Below, one piece after another: positions 18,711 through 28,684 of a DNA stretch of 64,000 bases (position 1 is its first letter; every line of letters starts with the position of its first letter). This stretch comes from Polaribacter sp. (GTDB lineage Bacteria > Bacteroidota > Bacteroidia > Flavobacteriales > Flavobacteriaceae): assembly GCA_020740485.1 (NCBI GenBank), contig DYMN01000005.1:33680-97679 (forward strand). The letters are read 5' to 3'. The position numbers and the translations under genes are program-made. The notes beneath the pieces are model-generated. The model did no database searches, was not told the origin of the DNA, and saw only the letters and a program-made list of their open reading frames with translations.

Positions 18711-19031
18711 TTATCTAAGGGCTTCTTCTAATTTTTCTACATACAATGATTTAGGAGCCACTCCCACTTGTTTGTGAAATATTTCTCCGTTTTTGATCAA
18801 AAGAACGGTTGGAATGTTTCTGATGCCATAATCAGCGGCGTATTTTTGATGATGGTCTACATCTACTTTAGCAACTATGGCTTTCCCTTCATATTCATTA
18901 CTAATTTCATCCATTATAGGATGAATCATTCTACAAGGTCCGCACCAAGCAGCCCAAAAATCAACAAAAACGGGTTTGTCTGATTTTAATACTAATTCTT
19001 CAAAGTTAGCATCTGTTACTTCAATTGCCAT
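18711..19031 (-). CDS. trxA: Thioredoxin
   Basis: A 106-residue classical thioredoxin with active site WCGPC (C30/C33) in FVDFWAAWCGPCRM and the cis-proline in NIPTVLL. There is no signal peptide, so it is a cytoplasmic general disulfide reductant. A TAGCTTTG box lies at 19084-19091 on the minus strand, about 50 bp before the start, and a strong terminator follows, so it appears to be a single-gene unit. Confidence 0.96.
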   Translation of the reverse strand: MAIEVTDANFEELVLKSDKPVFVDFWAAWCGPCRMIHPIMDEISNEYEGKAIVAKVDVDHHQKYAADYGIRNIPTVLLIKNGEIFHKQVGVAPKSLYVEKLEEALR

Positions 19032-19083
19032 AATGTAAAAGTTTTAATTTTATTGGATTAACGAGTTGAATTTATTGTGGGTG

Positions 19084-19091
19084 CAAAGCTA
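19084..19091 (-). promoter_or_regulatory. Putative -7 promoter box (TAGCTTTG) of trxA
   Basis: The minus strand reads TAGCTTTG. The upstream TTG element is not evident, so the box alone supports this call. Confidence 0.5.
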
Positions 19092-19239
19092 TTAAAAAAT
19101 AAGAACTACGAAATAGGTTTGTATTGAATTTTATGATAGTTGAATTTTATTTTTTTATAGTGTTGATAATCAATTTGTTTAGATTTTAAATATATTTGGA
19201 TATATATAAAATTAAATTTCCTATTTCAAATAATAGTAT

Positions 19240-19399
19240 TATTTTTGTCCCACTTTTCAGGGAAAAATTTGGCTGATTGCAACCCTTACAAAATGCTAAA
19301 GCAGTATGCTATCATTTGCCATTACTTTTTTCTAAAAGACAATTTTAATTTTAGTTTTAGCGTTTATTTAAACCTTAAACTTTAAACTTTAAACCATTT
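19240..19399 (+). promoter_or_regulatory. metK promoter box and long, possibly structured leader
   Basis: TATTTTTG at 19240-19247 would start a transcript near 19254, leaving about 145 untranslated bases before metK. The leader holds CAGGGA (19258-19263), GGCTGATTGCAACCC (19271-19285) and ATGCTAAAGC (19293-19302). An AGGG/CCCT pairing and an AGCA-GTA-TGCT hairpin are possible. The GCAACC...TGCTAA pattern recalls SAM-I (S-box) riboswitches, but the expected GG of GGTGCTAA is absent. The rest of the 368-bp gap (19032-19239) holds only the trxA promoter and AT-rich sequence. Confidence 0.35.
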
Positions 19400-20653
19400 A
19401 TGTCATATTTTTTTACATCGGAATCCGTTTCCGAAGGCCATCCTGACAAGGTAGCCGATCAAATTTCAGATGCTTTAATTGATCATTTCTTAGCTTATGA
19501 TTCCAATTCCAAAGTGGCAGTGGAAACATTAGTTACTACGGGTCAAGTAATACTCTCCGGAGAAGTAAAAACTGAAACTTTTCTTGATGTGCAATCTATA
19601 ACACGCGACGTCATCAATCAAATTGGTTATACCAAGAGTGAGTATATGTTCGATGGCAATTCGTGTGGAATTTTATCCTCTCTACACGAACAAAGTTCAG
19701 ACATTAACCAAGGAGTGGAACGCAGCGAACCGGAAGAGCAGGGCGCAGGCGATCAAGGAATGATGTTTGGTTATGCCACCAATGAAACCCAAAATTTTAT
19801 GCCGTTGGCTTTGGATATTGCCCATGCTTTGCTAGTAGAATTAGCCTTTTTGCGTCGAGAGAGCAAAGAGATTAAATACCTCAGACCTGATGCTAAAAGT
19901 CAGGTTACTTTAGAGTATTCTGACGACAATAAACCTTTGAGAATTGATACCATTGTCGTTTCAACTCAACACGACCCGACTGATGAACAAGGAGAATTGA
20001 CTTCAGAAAGAATTAAAAATGATTTAATTCAATATTTAATCCCTCGAGTAGAAGCACGCTATCCGCAATATGCCCACTTTTTCAACAGCGGAATTAAATA
20101 TTATATAAATCCAACCGGAAAATTCGTTATTGGAGGACCTCACGGAGATACAGGTTTGACCGGTAGAAAGATAATTGTAGATACCTATGGTGGAAAGGGC
20201 GCGCATGGCGGTGGTGCATTTTCAGGCAAAGACCCCAGTAAAGTAGATAGAAGTGCCGCTTATGCTACGCGTCATATTGCCAAAAATTTAGTAGCTGCCG
20301 GATTATGTGACGAAGTACTGGTTCAAGTGAGCTATGCTATAGGAAAAGCTGAACCTACGTCTATTTATGTAAATACATTTGGGACATCTAAAGTGAATTT
20401 ATCGGACAGCAAAATTGGTATAAAAGTGGCTCAATTGTTTGATATGCGTCCTTATTACATAGAAAAAAGATTGAAATTGAGAAATCCGATTTATGCTGAA
20501 ACAGCAGCTTACGGACACATGGGCAGAAAAAATGAAGTAGTGTCCAAAACTTTCAACAAAGGAAAATTCAATGAGAAAACGCTGGATGTTGAATTGTTTA
20601 CTTGGGAAAAATTAGATTTTGTAGCTACTATAAAAAAAGAATTTAATTTGTAA
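19400..20653 (+). CDS. metK: S-adenosylmethionine synthetase
   Basis: A 417-residue methionine adenosyltransferase that makes S-adenosylmethionine from methionine and ATP. Visible signatures are [19 protein letters not shown] at the N-terminus, the P-loop-like [19 protein letters not shown], and [12 protein letters not shown]. The start [14 protein letters not shown] is standard. It is monocistronic and convergent with rodA; a short CGCCCT/AGGGCG hairpin in the 53-bp gap may end transcription from both sides. The long leader suggests RNA-level control, possibly by SAM itself. Confidence 0.97.
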   Translation: MSYFFTSESVSEGHPDKVADQISDALIDHFLAYDSNSKVAVETLVTTGQVILSGEVKTETFLDVQSITRDVINQIGYTKSEYMFDGNSCGILSSLHEQSSDINQGVERSEPEEQGAGDQGMMFGYATNETQNFMPLALDIAHALLVELAFLRRESKEIKYLRPDAKSQVTLEYSDDNKPLRIDTIVVSTQHDPTDEQGELTSERIKNDLIQYLIPRVEARYPQYAHFFNSGIKYYINPTGKFVIGGPHGDTGLTGRKIIVDTYGGKGAHGGGAFSGKDPSKVDRSAAYATRHIAKNLVAAGLCDEVLVQVSYAIGKAEPTSIYVNTFGTSKVNLSDSKIGIKVAQLFDMRPYYIEKRLKLRNPIYAETAAYGHMGRKNEVVSKTFNKGKFNEKTLDVELFTWEKLDFVATIKKEFNL

Positions 20654-20660
20654 ATTTATT

Positions 20661-20693
20661 AGCTTCGCCCTTAGCTCAGACCTTTAGGGCGGA
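20661..20693. repeat. Imperfect hairpin with CGCCCT/AGGGCG arms between metK and rodA
   Basis: Arms centred on CGCCCT (20666-20671) and AGGGCG (20686-20691), with an interrupted extension on both sides. It belongs by core sequence to the palindromes at 44661-44698 and 59407-59438. It may act as a two-way terminator. Confidence 0.6.
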
Positions 20694-20706
20694 GTAAAAT
20701 ATACCA

Positions 20707-22002
20707 TTAAAAATCATCCAATCGGGTGCCATCTAATTTTATAAAGATAAACAGTAAAATGGTAAATCCCCAAAGTGATGAGCCCCCGTAACTGAAAAAG
20801 GGAAGGGGAATGCCCACAGTGGGAAGTAAATCTAATACCATTCCTATATTGACGGCAAAATGTACAAAGAAAATAGAAGCGACACTATAGCCGTAATATC
20901 GGGCAAATTTTGACTTTTGCATTTCAGCTTTGTAAACCAATCTTAAAATAAGAATCATAAACAGAATCACTACCAAGGCACTACCTAAAAAGCCGAACTC
21001 TTCTCCTACAGCACTGAATATATAGTCTGTATATTGAGCCGGCACAAATTTTCCATTGGTTCTATCCCCTTGTAAAAAACCTTTTCCTGCAAAACCACCC
21101 GATGCAATAGTTTGGATAGACTGATTGTTATTATAGCCGTAGGTTTGTTTTAATTCTCTGATTTTTTCAGGGCTTTTCTCTATTCTTAACCAGAGATGCA
21201 ATCTATCCTTATGGTGAGGTTCCAAAATATTAGAATAGGCAAACGAACTTAAAAATATCAATAAATTCACACTTACAAAAGTGGTAATTACCATAACCAT
21301 ATTTTTTCTAAAAAATAAAGGTTGTTTTTTTGTAGCATAAATGAAAAATCCGATAAGGAGTAAATTCAATATAATCAAGGTTGGACTTAAACCTAATTTA
21401 ATTGTACTTATAAATAAAAATGCAATGCCAAACATAATCCAAAAAAATTGAATAGAAAGACCTTTACGCAAGAGTACAAAGATAAAGGAGAAAAACACTA
21501 AGGCAGAGCCCACATCCTTTTGCAATACAATGATGACAATAGGGACGAACAACAATAGTGCAACAATTCTTAAATCTTTGAACTTTTTTAAATCAAAAAG
21601 ATTGTCTCCGAGAAGAGACGATAAAGCTAAAGCAGTTGTAACTTTAACAAATTCAGATGGTTGTATAGTGAAAGAGCCAAAAGCATACCAATTGGTTTGT
21701 CCATTGATGTTTTTTCCGAAGGCAAACAAGCCTAACAATAAGAGGATTGAAATAATATAAAAAACGCCGGAATATTGTTCATAAAATTGATTCTCTATGG
21801 ATAAAAGAATCGCAATAAGCATAAAACTGAAGCCTATAAATATAAGCTGTTTTCCATAAGACTCTTTGAAATTAAAAATATCAATAAACGTATCCGGTCC
21901 TGTAACGGCAAAAATGGTCAGCCACCCAAATGTAACTAATAACAGATAGGTAAGTACTAAAACCCAATCTACATGTAAACTATTTTTGTTGAAGTGTGCC
22001 AT
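20707..22002 (-). CDS. rodA: Rod shape-determining protein RodA (SEDS peptidoglycan glycosyltransferase)
   Basis: A 431-residue polytopic membrane protein of the SEDS family, which polymerises glycan strands together with PBP2 in the elongasome. Motifs: NGQTNWYAFGSFTIQPSEFVK, the conserved QKDVGSALV segment (residues 161-169, with the catalytic-type aspartate), GxGFLQGDRTNGKFVPAQYTDYIFS and VGIPLPFFSYGGSS near the C-terminus. The first codons overlap the last codons of mrdA by 23 bp, so translation is probably coupled. It is the last gene of the mre operon. Confidence 0.96.
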   Translation of the reverse strand: MAHFNKNSLHVDWVLVLTYLLLVTFGWLTIFAVTGPDTFIDIFNFKESYGKQLIFIGFSFMLIAILLSIENQFYEQYSGVFYIISILLLLGLFAFGKNINGQTNWYAFGSFTIQPSEFVKVTTALALSSLLGDNLFDLKKFKDLRIVALLLFVPIVIIVLQKDVGSALVFFSFIFVLLRKGLSIQFFWIMFGIAFLFISTIKLGLSPTLIILNLLLIGFFIYATKKQPLFFRKNMVMVITTFVSVNLLIFLSSFAYSNILEPHHKDRLHLWLRIEKSPEKIRELKQTYGYNNNQSIQTIASGGFAGKGFLQGDRTNGKFVPAQYTDYIFSAVGEEFGFLGSALVVILFMILILRLVYKAEMQKSKFARYYGYSVASIFFVHFAVNIGMVLDLLPTVGIPLPFFSYGGSSLWGFTILLFIFIKLDGTRLDDF

Positions 22003-23884
22003 TGAGTCCTAACAAAGTTTTTTTGTGATTATATTGCTCTTTATACAAATCTATATCGTGAATGGTTTGCGCTTTTACCGGATTTTGTATTGAATCATTC
22101 AAATATTTGTCAATCATCAAGCTGGCAATTGGAGCAGCAATTCGCGAGCCAAATCCTCCGTTTTCTACAAAAACAGCAATAGCTATTTTGGGATTTTCGC
22201 GTGGAGCAAATGCTATAAAGATGGAATGATCTTCTAATGTTACTTTTTTACCGTTTACTTTTATAAAATTTTCAGCAGTTCCTGTTTTTCCACAGAGATG
22301 AACACCTTTCAATTGAGACCAATAGGCGGTTCCTCCTGGGCTCTCAAATACCATTTGCATTCCGTCGATTACGGGCTCAAATAAAGTGGGGTCAATTCCG
22401 GTTTCTTTTTTGGTTGTATATTTTGGGTTTGTTATAGGTTTTCCATCAATTTTTTTCACCACATGAGGGGTTATGTAAAAACCTCTATTAGCTACGGTAG
22501 CCACCATATTGGCTAACTGAATGGGTGTAGTTAAAATTTGTCCTTGCCCTATAGCATTTGAAATGGTAGTGGAGGCGCGCCAATTCTTTTGCGGATACCA
22601 ATGATTGTAGTATTCTGCGTCGGGAATAAGTCCTTTTTGTCCTATGGGTAAATCTACACCGAGAAATTCCCCCATTCCAAATTTTTTAACAGTATTGCTC
22701 CATTGGTTTAAGCCTTCTTGCGGATTAGTAAAATGCTCTAAAGACCTTTTATAAGTGGTTGCAAAATAGGAATTACACGAGCGGAAAATACCTTCTCTAA
22801 TAGCTATGGGTCTGCCGTGCGTACCACAGTGACAAGCCATAAAATCATTTGGACCTCTACCGTAACGGTATCCTCCATGGCAAGTTGTAGTGGTTTCCGG
22901 TGTCATAGCCCCTAAATGTAAGGCTGCTAAAATATTGACAATTTTAAATGTGGAACCCGGTGGATATTGTGCCTGTAATGCCCTGTCAAACAAAGGTTTG
23001 CTAAACTTATCGTTGTAAAGCACATTGAAGTTTTTTGATCTTTCACGACCAACCATTATATTAGGGTCATAATTTGGGGCTGTAACCAATGCTAAAATTT
23101 CACCGCTTGAAGGCTCAATAGCAACAATTCCTCCCCATTTGTTGTTCAATAACCATTCGCCGAACTGTTGTAACTCTAGGTCTAAAGTTAAGGTCAAATC
23201 TTTTCCTGGAATGGATAAGGTGTCGTATTTTCCACCTTTATATGATCCCACCTCTATGTTGTGAATATTTTTATTTACAAAACGCACCCCTTTTTTGCCG
23301 CGAAGTTCTTCTTCATATTGCTTTTCAACTCCTTGTGTTCCTGTTAATTCCCCCATCTGATAGTAGGGGTTCTTTTCTATCGTAGCTTCATTTACTTGAC
23401 TTATATATCCTAATACATTGGCAGATGTAGGATGTGGATACATTCTGAGCATGCGCTTTTGAATGTAAAAGCCTTTGAATTGAAACATCTTTTCTTGCAA
23501 AGCCGCATAATCTTCTTTTGATAATTGATCTGCAAATATAGAAGGCCTGATGGGTGAATACTTTCTTGCTTTTTCCATTTTTTTGATAAAAAAATCTTTA
23601 TCTTCTTCTAACAATTCACAAAAACTCGCCGTGTCAATTTCTTTTACTTCTCGCGGAATGACCATCACGTCGTAAGAAACGAGATTATTTACCAATAATT
23701 CTCCATTTCTATCATAAATAAAACCACGATTGGGATATTCATATTTTGTAGCTACAGAAGAATTATTCATAGGATTATTTCTGTAAGAATCATCAATTAC
23801 TTGCAGGTAAAACAATCTTACGAGAAAGAGTAAGCCACTTAGGATTGTAAATATAAATAATATGCTTCCTTTTTTACCAAACAT
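21980..23884 (-). CDS. mrdA: Penicillin-binding protein 2 (elongasome transpeptidase)
   Basis: A 634-residue class B PBP. It has one N-terminal membrane helix, the dimerisation region YPNRGFIYDRNGELL, and a transpeptidase domain with S311-x-x-K314 (PPGSTFK), S369-C-N371 and K533-T-G (CGKTGTAEN). It cross-links peptidoglycan during rod growth with RodA. I chose ATG 23884 (MFGKKGSILFIF), giving a short 11-bp overlap with mreD; an in-frame ATG at 23917 would add 11 residues and is possible. A cysteine/histidine-rich loop (CHGGYRYGRGPNDFMACHCGTH) follows the active site and might bind metal. Confidence 0.94.
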   Translation of the reverse strand: MFGKKGSILFIFTILSGLLFLVRLFYLQVIDDSYRNNPMNNSSVATKYEYPNRGFIYDRNGELLVNNLVSYDVMVIPREVKEIDTASFCELLEEDKDFFIKKMEKARKYSPIRPSIFADQLSKEDYAALQEKMFQFKGFYIQKRMLRMYPHPTSANVLGYISQVNEATIEKNPYYQMGELTGTQGVEKQYEEELRGKKGVRFVNKNIHNIEVGSYKGGKYDTLSIPGKDLTLTLDLELQQFGEWLLNNKWGGIVAIEPSSGEILALVTAPNYDPNIMVGRERSKNFNVLYNDKFSKPLFDRALQAQYPPGSTFKIVNILAALHLGAMTPETTTTCHGGYRYGRGPNDFMACHCGTHGRPIAIREGIFRSCNSYFATTYKRSLEHFTNPQEGLNQWSNTVKKFGMGEFLGVDLPIGQKGLIPDAEYYNHWYPQKNWRASTTISNAIGQGQILTTPIQLANMVATVANRGFYITPHVVKKIDGKPITNPKYTTKKETGIDPTLFEPVIDGMQMVFESPGGTAYWSQLKGVHLCGKTGTAENFIKVNGKKVTLEDHSIFIAFAPRENPKIAIAVFVENGGFGSRIAAPIASLMIDKYLNDSIQNPVKAQTIHDIDLYKEQYNHKKTLLGLNGTLQQK

Positions 23885-24392
23885 TGGATTTTTTGTTATT
23901 AAATAACTGCATTCCAAAAATAAGTAATAAACTTGTTAAAATACTTGTTAAAATTGTTTTTAAAAGCACCTGTCCCAATAAATGAAAGTTAAATTGTTCT
24001 AAGAGAAATACAATAAAACTATAGATAAAAGTAACAATTGCAATCCAAAAAACCATTACCAAATTTTCAAGATGTTTGATGTCAATTTCATCTACATCGT
24101 CGAAGGATACTCCTCTTATAAATTTAAGAATTGTTAATCGGAAATAAGCTATAAATACAAGGGCAAAAGCATTAATTCCGTTGTCATTGCTCAAAAAATC
24201 AATAGATAAACCCAAGATAAAAGCAAATAGAAGTATCCAGGTTTTGTTTTTATAAACCGGAAATATAAAAACAAAAACAATAAAAATAGTCGGATTTACA
24301 TAGCCAAATAAATTGATATTGTTAAATATCATTTCCTGTAAAACAGGCAACAATAAAAGCAAAAATATGTATTTTAAAATCTCTTTACTCAT
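23874..24392 (-). CDS. mreD: Rod shape-determining protein MreD
   Basis: A 172-residue protein with about five hydrophobic helices and few conserved residues, which is typical of MreD. Identification rests mainly on its position between mreC and mrdA, its size and its topology. The N-terminal MSKEILKYIFLLLLLPVLQEMIF resembles other Bacteroidota MreD openings. It overlaps mreC by 8 bp and mrdA by 11 bp, which indicates a tightly coupled operon. Confidence 0.88.
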   Translation of the reverse strand: MSKEILKYIFLLLLLPVLQEMIFNNINLFGYVNPTIFIVFVFIFPVYKNKTWILLFAFILGLSIDFLSNDNGINAFALVFIAYFRLTILKFIRGVSFDDVDEIDIKHLENLVMVFWIAIVTFIYSFIVFLLEQFNFHLLGQVLLKTILTSILTSLLLIFGMQLFNNKKSNVW

Positions 24393-25218
24393 GATTCATT
24401 TGTGATTCACTTTTATCTTCAAGTTCCTTTTGTTCGTCTTTAAATTTGTTTACTACTACATAAACAGAGTGCAAAGCACTTAAATCTTCGAATAATTGAA
24501 CGTCAATTCGTTCATAGTTTCTGTTTTTAACTTCAATTTTGGATACGATTCCAATGGGAATTTGTTCAGGAAAAAATATAGATTGACCACCACTCACAAG
24601 GGTATCGCCCACTTTTAGATTGGATTGGGTGGGAATATCCAATAGTTGAGCCGTTTTATAGGTTTTCCCATTCCATTGCAAACTACCAAAATGCTTGTTC
24701 TTTTTTAATTTAACATTGATACTGGTTTTAGAATTGAGAATGGAAACTACCGTTGAGTAGTGTTCTGATACATTTATTGTAATGCCCACAATTCCTTGGG
24801 GTAAAATTACACCCATATTAGGCTTAACGCCATCTAAGGTGCCTTTGTCTAAGGTTAAAATATTGTCTCTTTTGTGATAAGAATTTTTAATAACATTGGC
24901 TGATACAAATTTGTACTTTCTAATCGTGTCAACAGAAAGCATACTCACCGGTCTATTCAACTGTTTTAAACGCTCTAATTCATTTTTCAAGATTACATTT
25001 TCAAGAACCAAGTCATTATTTTTTTCTTTTAGTCCAAAATAAGATTTGATATTATGAGATTTAGTGATTAAATATCCGGAAAGACGATTGGTAGAGGTAA
25101 TATATTTACTTTGGTGATAGGAGTGAGAGCGAAAAATAAAAACCAATGAAACAAACTCCAGAAATAGAAATAACAAGATAGATTTGTTATTTGAAAAGAA
25201 TCTAAAAATTTGAAACAT
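24385..25218 (-). CDS. mreC: Rod shape-determining protein MreC
   Basis: A 277-residue bitopic inner membrane protein. There is one N-terminal helix (ILLFLFLEFVSLVFIF), a periplasmic coiled coil around residues 62-92, and the paired beta domains with GTLDGVKPNMGVILPQGIVG and VGDTLVSGGQSIFFPEQIPIGIV. It scaffolds PBP2 and RodA to MreB filaments. The start lies 43 bp after the mreB stop codon. The tail is charged (KDEQKELEDKSESQ). Confidence 0.94.
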   Translation of the reverse strand: MFQIFRFFSNNKSILLFLFLEFVSLVFIFRSHSYHQSKYITSTNRLSGYLITKSHNIKSYFGLKEKNNDLVLENVILKNELERLKQLNRPVSMLSVDTIRKYKFVSANVIKNSYHKRDNILTLDKGTLDGVKPNMGVILPQGIVGITINVSEHYSTVVSILNSKTSINVKLKKNKHFGSLQWNGKTYKTAQLLDIPTQSNLKVGDTLVSGGQSIFFPEQIPIGIVSKIEVKNRNYERIDVQLFEDLSALHSVYVVVNKFKDEQKELEDKSESQMNHE

Positions 25219-25261
25219 AGTTCATTATAGTTGCAAGGTTCATTAGTAAAATAGAGAGAAT

Positions 25262-26287
25262 TTAGATTAATATACTTGCATATTTTTCTCTCTCTTTAAG
25301 AGCAATCCCTGTTCCGCGCACCACGGCTCTTAAAGGGTCTTCAGCAACGTACACCGGTAAGTCGGTTTTGCGGGAAAGGCGTTTGTCTAAGCCTCTAAGC
25401 ATAGAACCGCCACCCGCGAGATAAATTCCTGTATTGTATATATCGGCAGCGAGCTCAGGTGGTGTTTGCGATAAGGTTTCCATCAATGCGTCTTCTATAC
25501 GAACAATGGATTTGTCAAGTGCTTTGGCAATTTCACGATAAGAAACGTGAATTTGCTTTGGTTTCCCACTTAATAAATCTCGTCCTTGAATATACATATC
25601 TTCTGGCGGATTGTCCAAACTTTCGGTGGCAGCTCCAATTTGAATTTTAACCAATTCCGATGTTCTTTCTCCAATATAAAGATTGTGTTGTGTTCTTAAA
25701 TAATATGCAATGTCATTGTTAAAGACATTTCCTGCAACTTTGATAGATTTATCGACCACAATTCCCCCCAAAGCAATTACAGCAATTTCAGTGGTACCAC
25801 CACCGATATCTATGATGAGATTTCCTTTGGGTTGCATTACGTCAATTCCAATCCCAATGGCAGCCGCCATAGGTTCGTGAATTAATTTTACCTCTTTTCC
25901 TTTCATTTTTTCGGCTGAGTTGTAAACTGCTCTTTTTTCAACTTCAGTAATTCCGGACGGGATACAAATTACCATGCGCAATGAAGGTTGAATAAATTTA
26001 TCTTTGATGGCAGGTATATTTTTGACAAATTCGCGAATCATTTGTTCCGAAGCATCAAAATCAGCAATAACGCCGTCTTTTAAGGGCCAAATGGTCTTGA
26101 TGTTTTCATGTGTTTTCCCTTGCATTAGTAAAGCATCTTTACCGGAGGCTAAGATTTTTCCGGTTGTGCGATCTTTAGCAACAATAGAGGGGCTGTCCAC
26201 TACTACTTTTCCGTTGTGAATAATTAAAGTGTTTGCTGTGCCTAAATCAATGGCTATCTCTTCTGTCAAAAAATCAAAAAAACCCAT
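25262..26287 (-). CDS. mreB: Actin-like cell shape protein MreB
   Basis: A 341-residue actin-fold ATPase. It has the N-terminal amphipathic start MGFFDFLTEEIAIDLGTANT with phosphate 1 (DLGTANT), phosphate 2 (IIDIGGGTTEIAV) and the adenosine motif (IYLAGGGSMLRGLDK). It forms membrane-bound filaments that direct side-wall synthesis. It leads the operon mreB-mreC-mreD-mrdA-rodA and has a well-formed promoter upstream. Confidence 0.97.
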   Translation of the reverse strand: MGFFDFLTEEIAIDLGTANTLIIHNGKVVVDSPSIVAKDRTTGKILASGKDALLMQGKTHENIKTIWPLKDGVIADFDASEQMIREFVKNIPAIKDKFIQPSLRMVICIPSGITEVEKRAVYNSAEKMKGKEVKLIHEPMAAAIGIGIDVMQPKGNLIIDIGGGTTEIAVIALGGIVVDKSIKVAGNVFNNDIAYYLRTQHNLYIGERTSELVKIQIGAATESLDNPPEDMYIQGRDLLSGKPKQIHVSYREIAKALDKSIVRIEDALMETLSQTPPELAADIYNTGIYLAGGGSMLRGLDKRLSRKTDLPVYVAEDPLRAVVRGTGIALKEREKYASILI

Positions 26288-26621
26288 TTGTTAATTGAAG
26301 TTGGTCTTAAAAATGTTAAATTTACTGTAACTTGAGGTAACTCGCAAATCTAATTAAAATAATAATAGATGCAACGAGTCTCCTATTTTTTTTCTAATTC
26401 AAAATCAAATATTTACTTTTTATGTTTTTAAAACGTAAAGTTGTGTATTGTAGTATATTGAATTATACTCAGTAAAACACATTCAAACGTTAATTGTTAT
26501 TTCTGTTAGTATTTGTTTGTATAATTTTAAAAATAGCTTTCTTTTTCCTTAATTCCTTCCAAAGATGGCTTCTTTTTGCCTTCACATAGCATATCGAAAT
26601 ACAGAAGTACTTCTTTCGCTT
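26288..26621. other. Intergenic region between mreB and prfA
   Basis: 334 bp without a convincing gene. It holds the mreB promoter at 26345-26374. Near the prfA end there is a 12-bp palindrome AGAAGTACTTCT (26603-26614) of unknown meaning. No RNA gene or strong terminator was recognised. Confidence 0.6.
26345..26374 (-). promoter_or_regulatory. Promoter TTG-N19-TAGATTTG of the mre operon
   Basis: On the minus strand TTG (26374-26372), a 19-base spacer and TAGATTTG (26352-26345) match the Bacteroidota consensus. The mreB ATG lies about 58 bases downstream. Confidence 0.75.
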
Positions 26622-27698
26622 TTAAAAAGTATCTCTGATATCTTTGAGTTTTTCAGTGTTTTCAGCTAATTGTAGTTCTTCTATGATCTTAAAGATGTTT
26701 CCATTCATCACGCTGTCCAAATCATAAATGGTCAGATTGATGCGATGATCTGTAAAACGTCCTTGCGGATAATTGTAGGTTCTAATTTTAGCCGAACGGT
26801 CCCCACTGCTGACCAAAGTTTTTCTCTTCGCTGCCTCTTCCTCTTGGCGTTTTGCCAATTCTCTTTCGTATAAACGGGAGCGTAAGACTTGAAATGCTTT
26901 ATCTTTGTTTTTGTGTTGTGATTTTTGATCTTGACACTGAGCTACTAAACCCGTAGGGATATGTGTGAGTCGAACCGCAGAGTAAGTTGTATTTACCGAC
27001 TGTCCACCCGGGCCTGATGAACAAAAATAGTCAACACGTACATCTGCCGGATTGATTTCCACATCAAATTCTTCCGCTTCCGGAAGAACCATTACAGTTG
27101 CTGCCGAAGTATGAACCCTGCCTTGGGTTTCGGTTTGAGGTACCCGTTGCACTCGATGCGTGCCTGACTCAAATTTCATAATTCCATAAACATCTTCTCC
27201 GGTAACACTGAAAATAACCTCTTTAAATCCGCCGGCTGTCCCTTCGTTTAAATCTACTAATTCAGTTTGCCAACCTTGAGCCGCACAGAACTTTGTGTAC
27301 ATTTTATATAAATCACCCGCAAAAATACTGGCTTCATCACCACCGGTTCCGGCTCTGATTTCAATCATTACATTCTTAGCATCTTCCGGATCTTTTGGGA
27401 TTAACAAATATTTAATCTCGTCTTCTAATAAAGGGATTTTGGACTGAGCATCTTCTATTTCACTTTTCGCCATTTCAATCATTTCCGCATCTGATTCAGT
27501 TTTGATGATGTCTTTTGCCTCTGAAATTACATTGATAAGTGATTCGTATTCTTCAATTTTTTTTATGATTTTACTTAAATCTTTGTATTCCTTATTGATT
27601 TCAATATAACGTTTTTGATTAGAAATAATATCAGGCTGAATGATTAAATCTGATACTTCATCAAAACGCTGTTTTACTATTTGCAACTTATCTAACAT
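26622..27698 (-). CDS. prfA: Peptide chain release factor 1
   Basis: A 358-residue class I release factor that reads UAA and UAG. The GGQ motif lies in [20 protein letters not shown], and the codon-recognition tripeptide region reads [22 protein letters not shown], the RF1 (PxT) type rather than the RF2 SPF type. I chose ATG 27698 ([15 protein letters not shown]): a TACTTTTG promoter box at 27718-27725 lies just upstream, and an ATG at 27728 would precede the expected transcript start. Monocistronic. Confidence 0.96.
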   Translation of the reverse strand: MLDKLQIVKQRFDEVSDLIIQPDIISNQKRYIEINKEYKDLSKIIKKIEEYESLINVISEAKDIIKTESDAEMIEMAKSEIEDAQSKIPLLEDEIKYLLIPKDPEDAKNVMIEIRAGTGGDEASIFAGDLYKMYTKFCAAQGWQTELVDLNEGTAGGFKEVIFSVTGEDVYGIMKFESGTHRVQRVPQTETQGRVHTSAATVMVLPEAEEFDVEINPADVRVDYFCSSGPGGQSVNTTYSAVRLTHIPTGLVAQCQDQKSQHKNKDKAFQVLRSRLYERELAKRQEEEAAKRKTLVSSGDRSAKIRTYNYPQGRFTDHRINLTIYDLDSVMNGNIFKIIEELQLAENTEKLKDIRDTF

Positions 27699-27717
27699 AC
27701 TCCAAAATTTGAATGCG

Positions 27718-27725
27718 CAAAAGTA
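27718..27725 (-). promoter_or_regulatory. Putative -7 promoter box (TACTTTTG) of prfA
   Basis: The minus strand reads TACTTTTG then C, 19 bp before the chosen ATG. It supports the shorter prfA start. Confidence 0.55.
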
Positions 27726-27911
27726 CAATAATATATCAAACTGTCAAGTGTTTAAAATGGTCATTTACTTAAATAAAACACAATATTTTCAGCCAAAATT
27801 TGTTATTTTAGTTGATCAATTTTAAGTGTCTGATGCTATTTCTCAAGATAATCCTAAATTGAATTAAAAAAACGAAGAATTTCAATACATTTGCAAACTT
27901 GTTACATAAGA

Positions 27912-28011
27912 TGAAATGAGCATAACAAAAAGTTAACATCAACCGAAAATGATTATAGCGAATTCCATGTGACCATTATAAAACAAACAATTATGAACAC
28001 ATGAAACAATT
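27912..28011. repeat. Dispersed intergenic repeat, copy A
   Basis: Shares a 23-base and a 17-base exact block with copy B (46923-47110), separated by 5 different bases, and the same right end running into ATGAAACAATT. Here that ATG is the start codon of the DUF6089 gene. Compared with B it lacks the palindrome and a central segment of about 70 bp. Confidence 0.75.
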
Positions 28012-28678
28012 AATTTTAACATTTTTTTTTATAAATTTTATACCGGTTAATGCGCAATATCTCAATGAGATAGGATTTTTTGTTGGAGGTTCAAATTACA
28101 GTGGTGATATTGGTAGAGAAACTTACATTTATCCAAATGCTTTAGCGGGGAGTGTTATTTACAGAAGAAACCTCAATGAGAGATTGACAATAAGAGCCAC
28201 TTTCAGCCACTATAGAATCTATGACGATGATAAATTCTCTTCAAATCCGGTACGGAGGGCAAGAGCAATTACTTTAACTAATGGTTTGAATGAAGTGGCT
28301 GCGGGTATTGAGTTTAATTATTGGAGTTACGATGTAACGAAGCAGCGCACGTATCACACACCCTATTTGTTTTTTGAAGTAGCCGGTTTTAGCAGTAAAG
28401 TAGCATCAAGTGTTGCAAACGGGAGAACTAATTTTACTACTGAAACTGCCTTTGCCATTCCTTTAGGAATAGGTTACAAGTCTCGAATCACAAGAAGGTT
28501 AAGCTATGCTGTAGAGTTAAGAGCACGTTATGCCCTGAGCGATAAAATTGACTATACGGATCAAAACATTCCAGAGTTAAATATTGGGAATCCAAATACT
28601 AACGATTGGTATTTTTTTACCGGTATTGGTTTGACCTATTCATTCGGTCGTCCACCGTGTGCTGTGCCAAGATTTTAA
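28001..28678 (+). CDS. DUF6089 outer membrane protein (PorG-like)
   Basis: A 225-residue protein with a signal peptide (ending NAQYLNEIGFFVGG) and beta-barrel character: alternating strands ending in the C-terminal pattern YFFTGIGLTYSFGRPPC. The GGSNYSGDIG opening and the position directly before uppS and bamA are usual for DUF6089 proteins in Flavobacteriia. The Porphyromonas member PorG is part of the type IX secretion system. That this copy serves T9SS is inferred. Only 6 bp separate it from uppS, so it probably begins the operon. Its 5' region is the dispersed repeat at 27912. Confidence 0.7.
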   Translation: MKQLILTFFFINFIPVNAQYLNEIGFFVGGSNYSGDIGRETYIYPNALAGSVIYRRNLNERLTIRATFSHYRIYDDDKFSSNPVRRARAITLTNGLNEVAAGIEFNYWSYDVTKQRTYHTPYLFFEVAGFSSKVASSVANGRTNFTTETAFAIPLGIGYKSRITRRLSYAVELRARYALSDKIDYTDQNIPELNIGNPNTNDWYFFTGIGLTYSFGRPPCAVPRF

Positions 28679-28684
28679 TATAAA

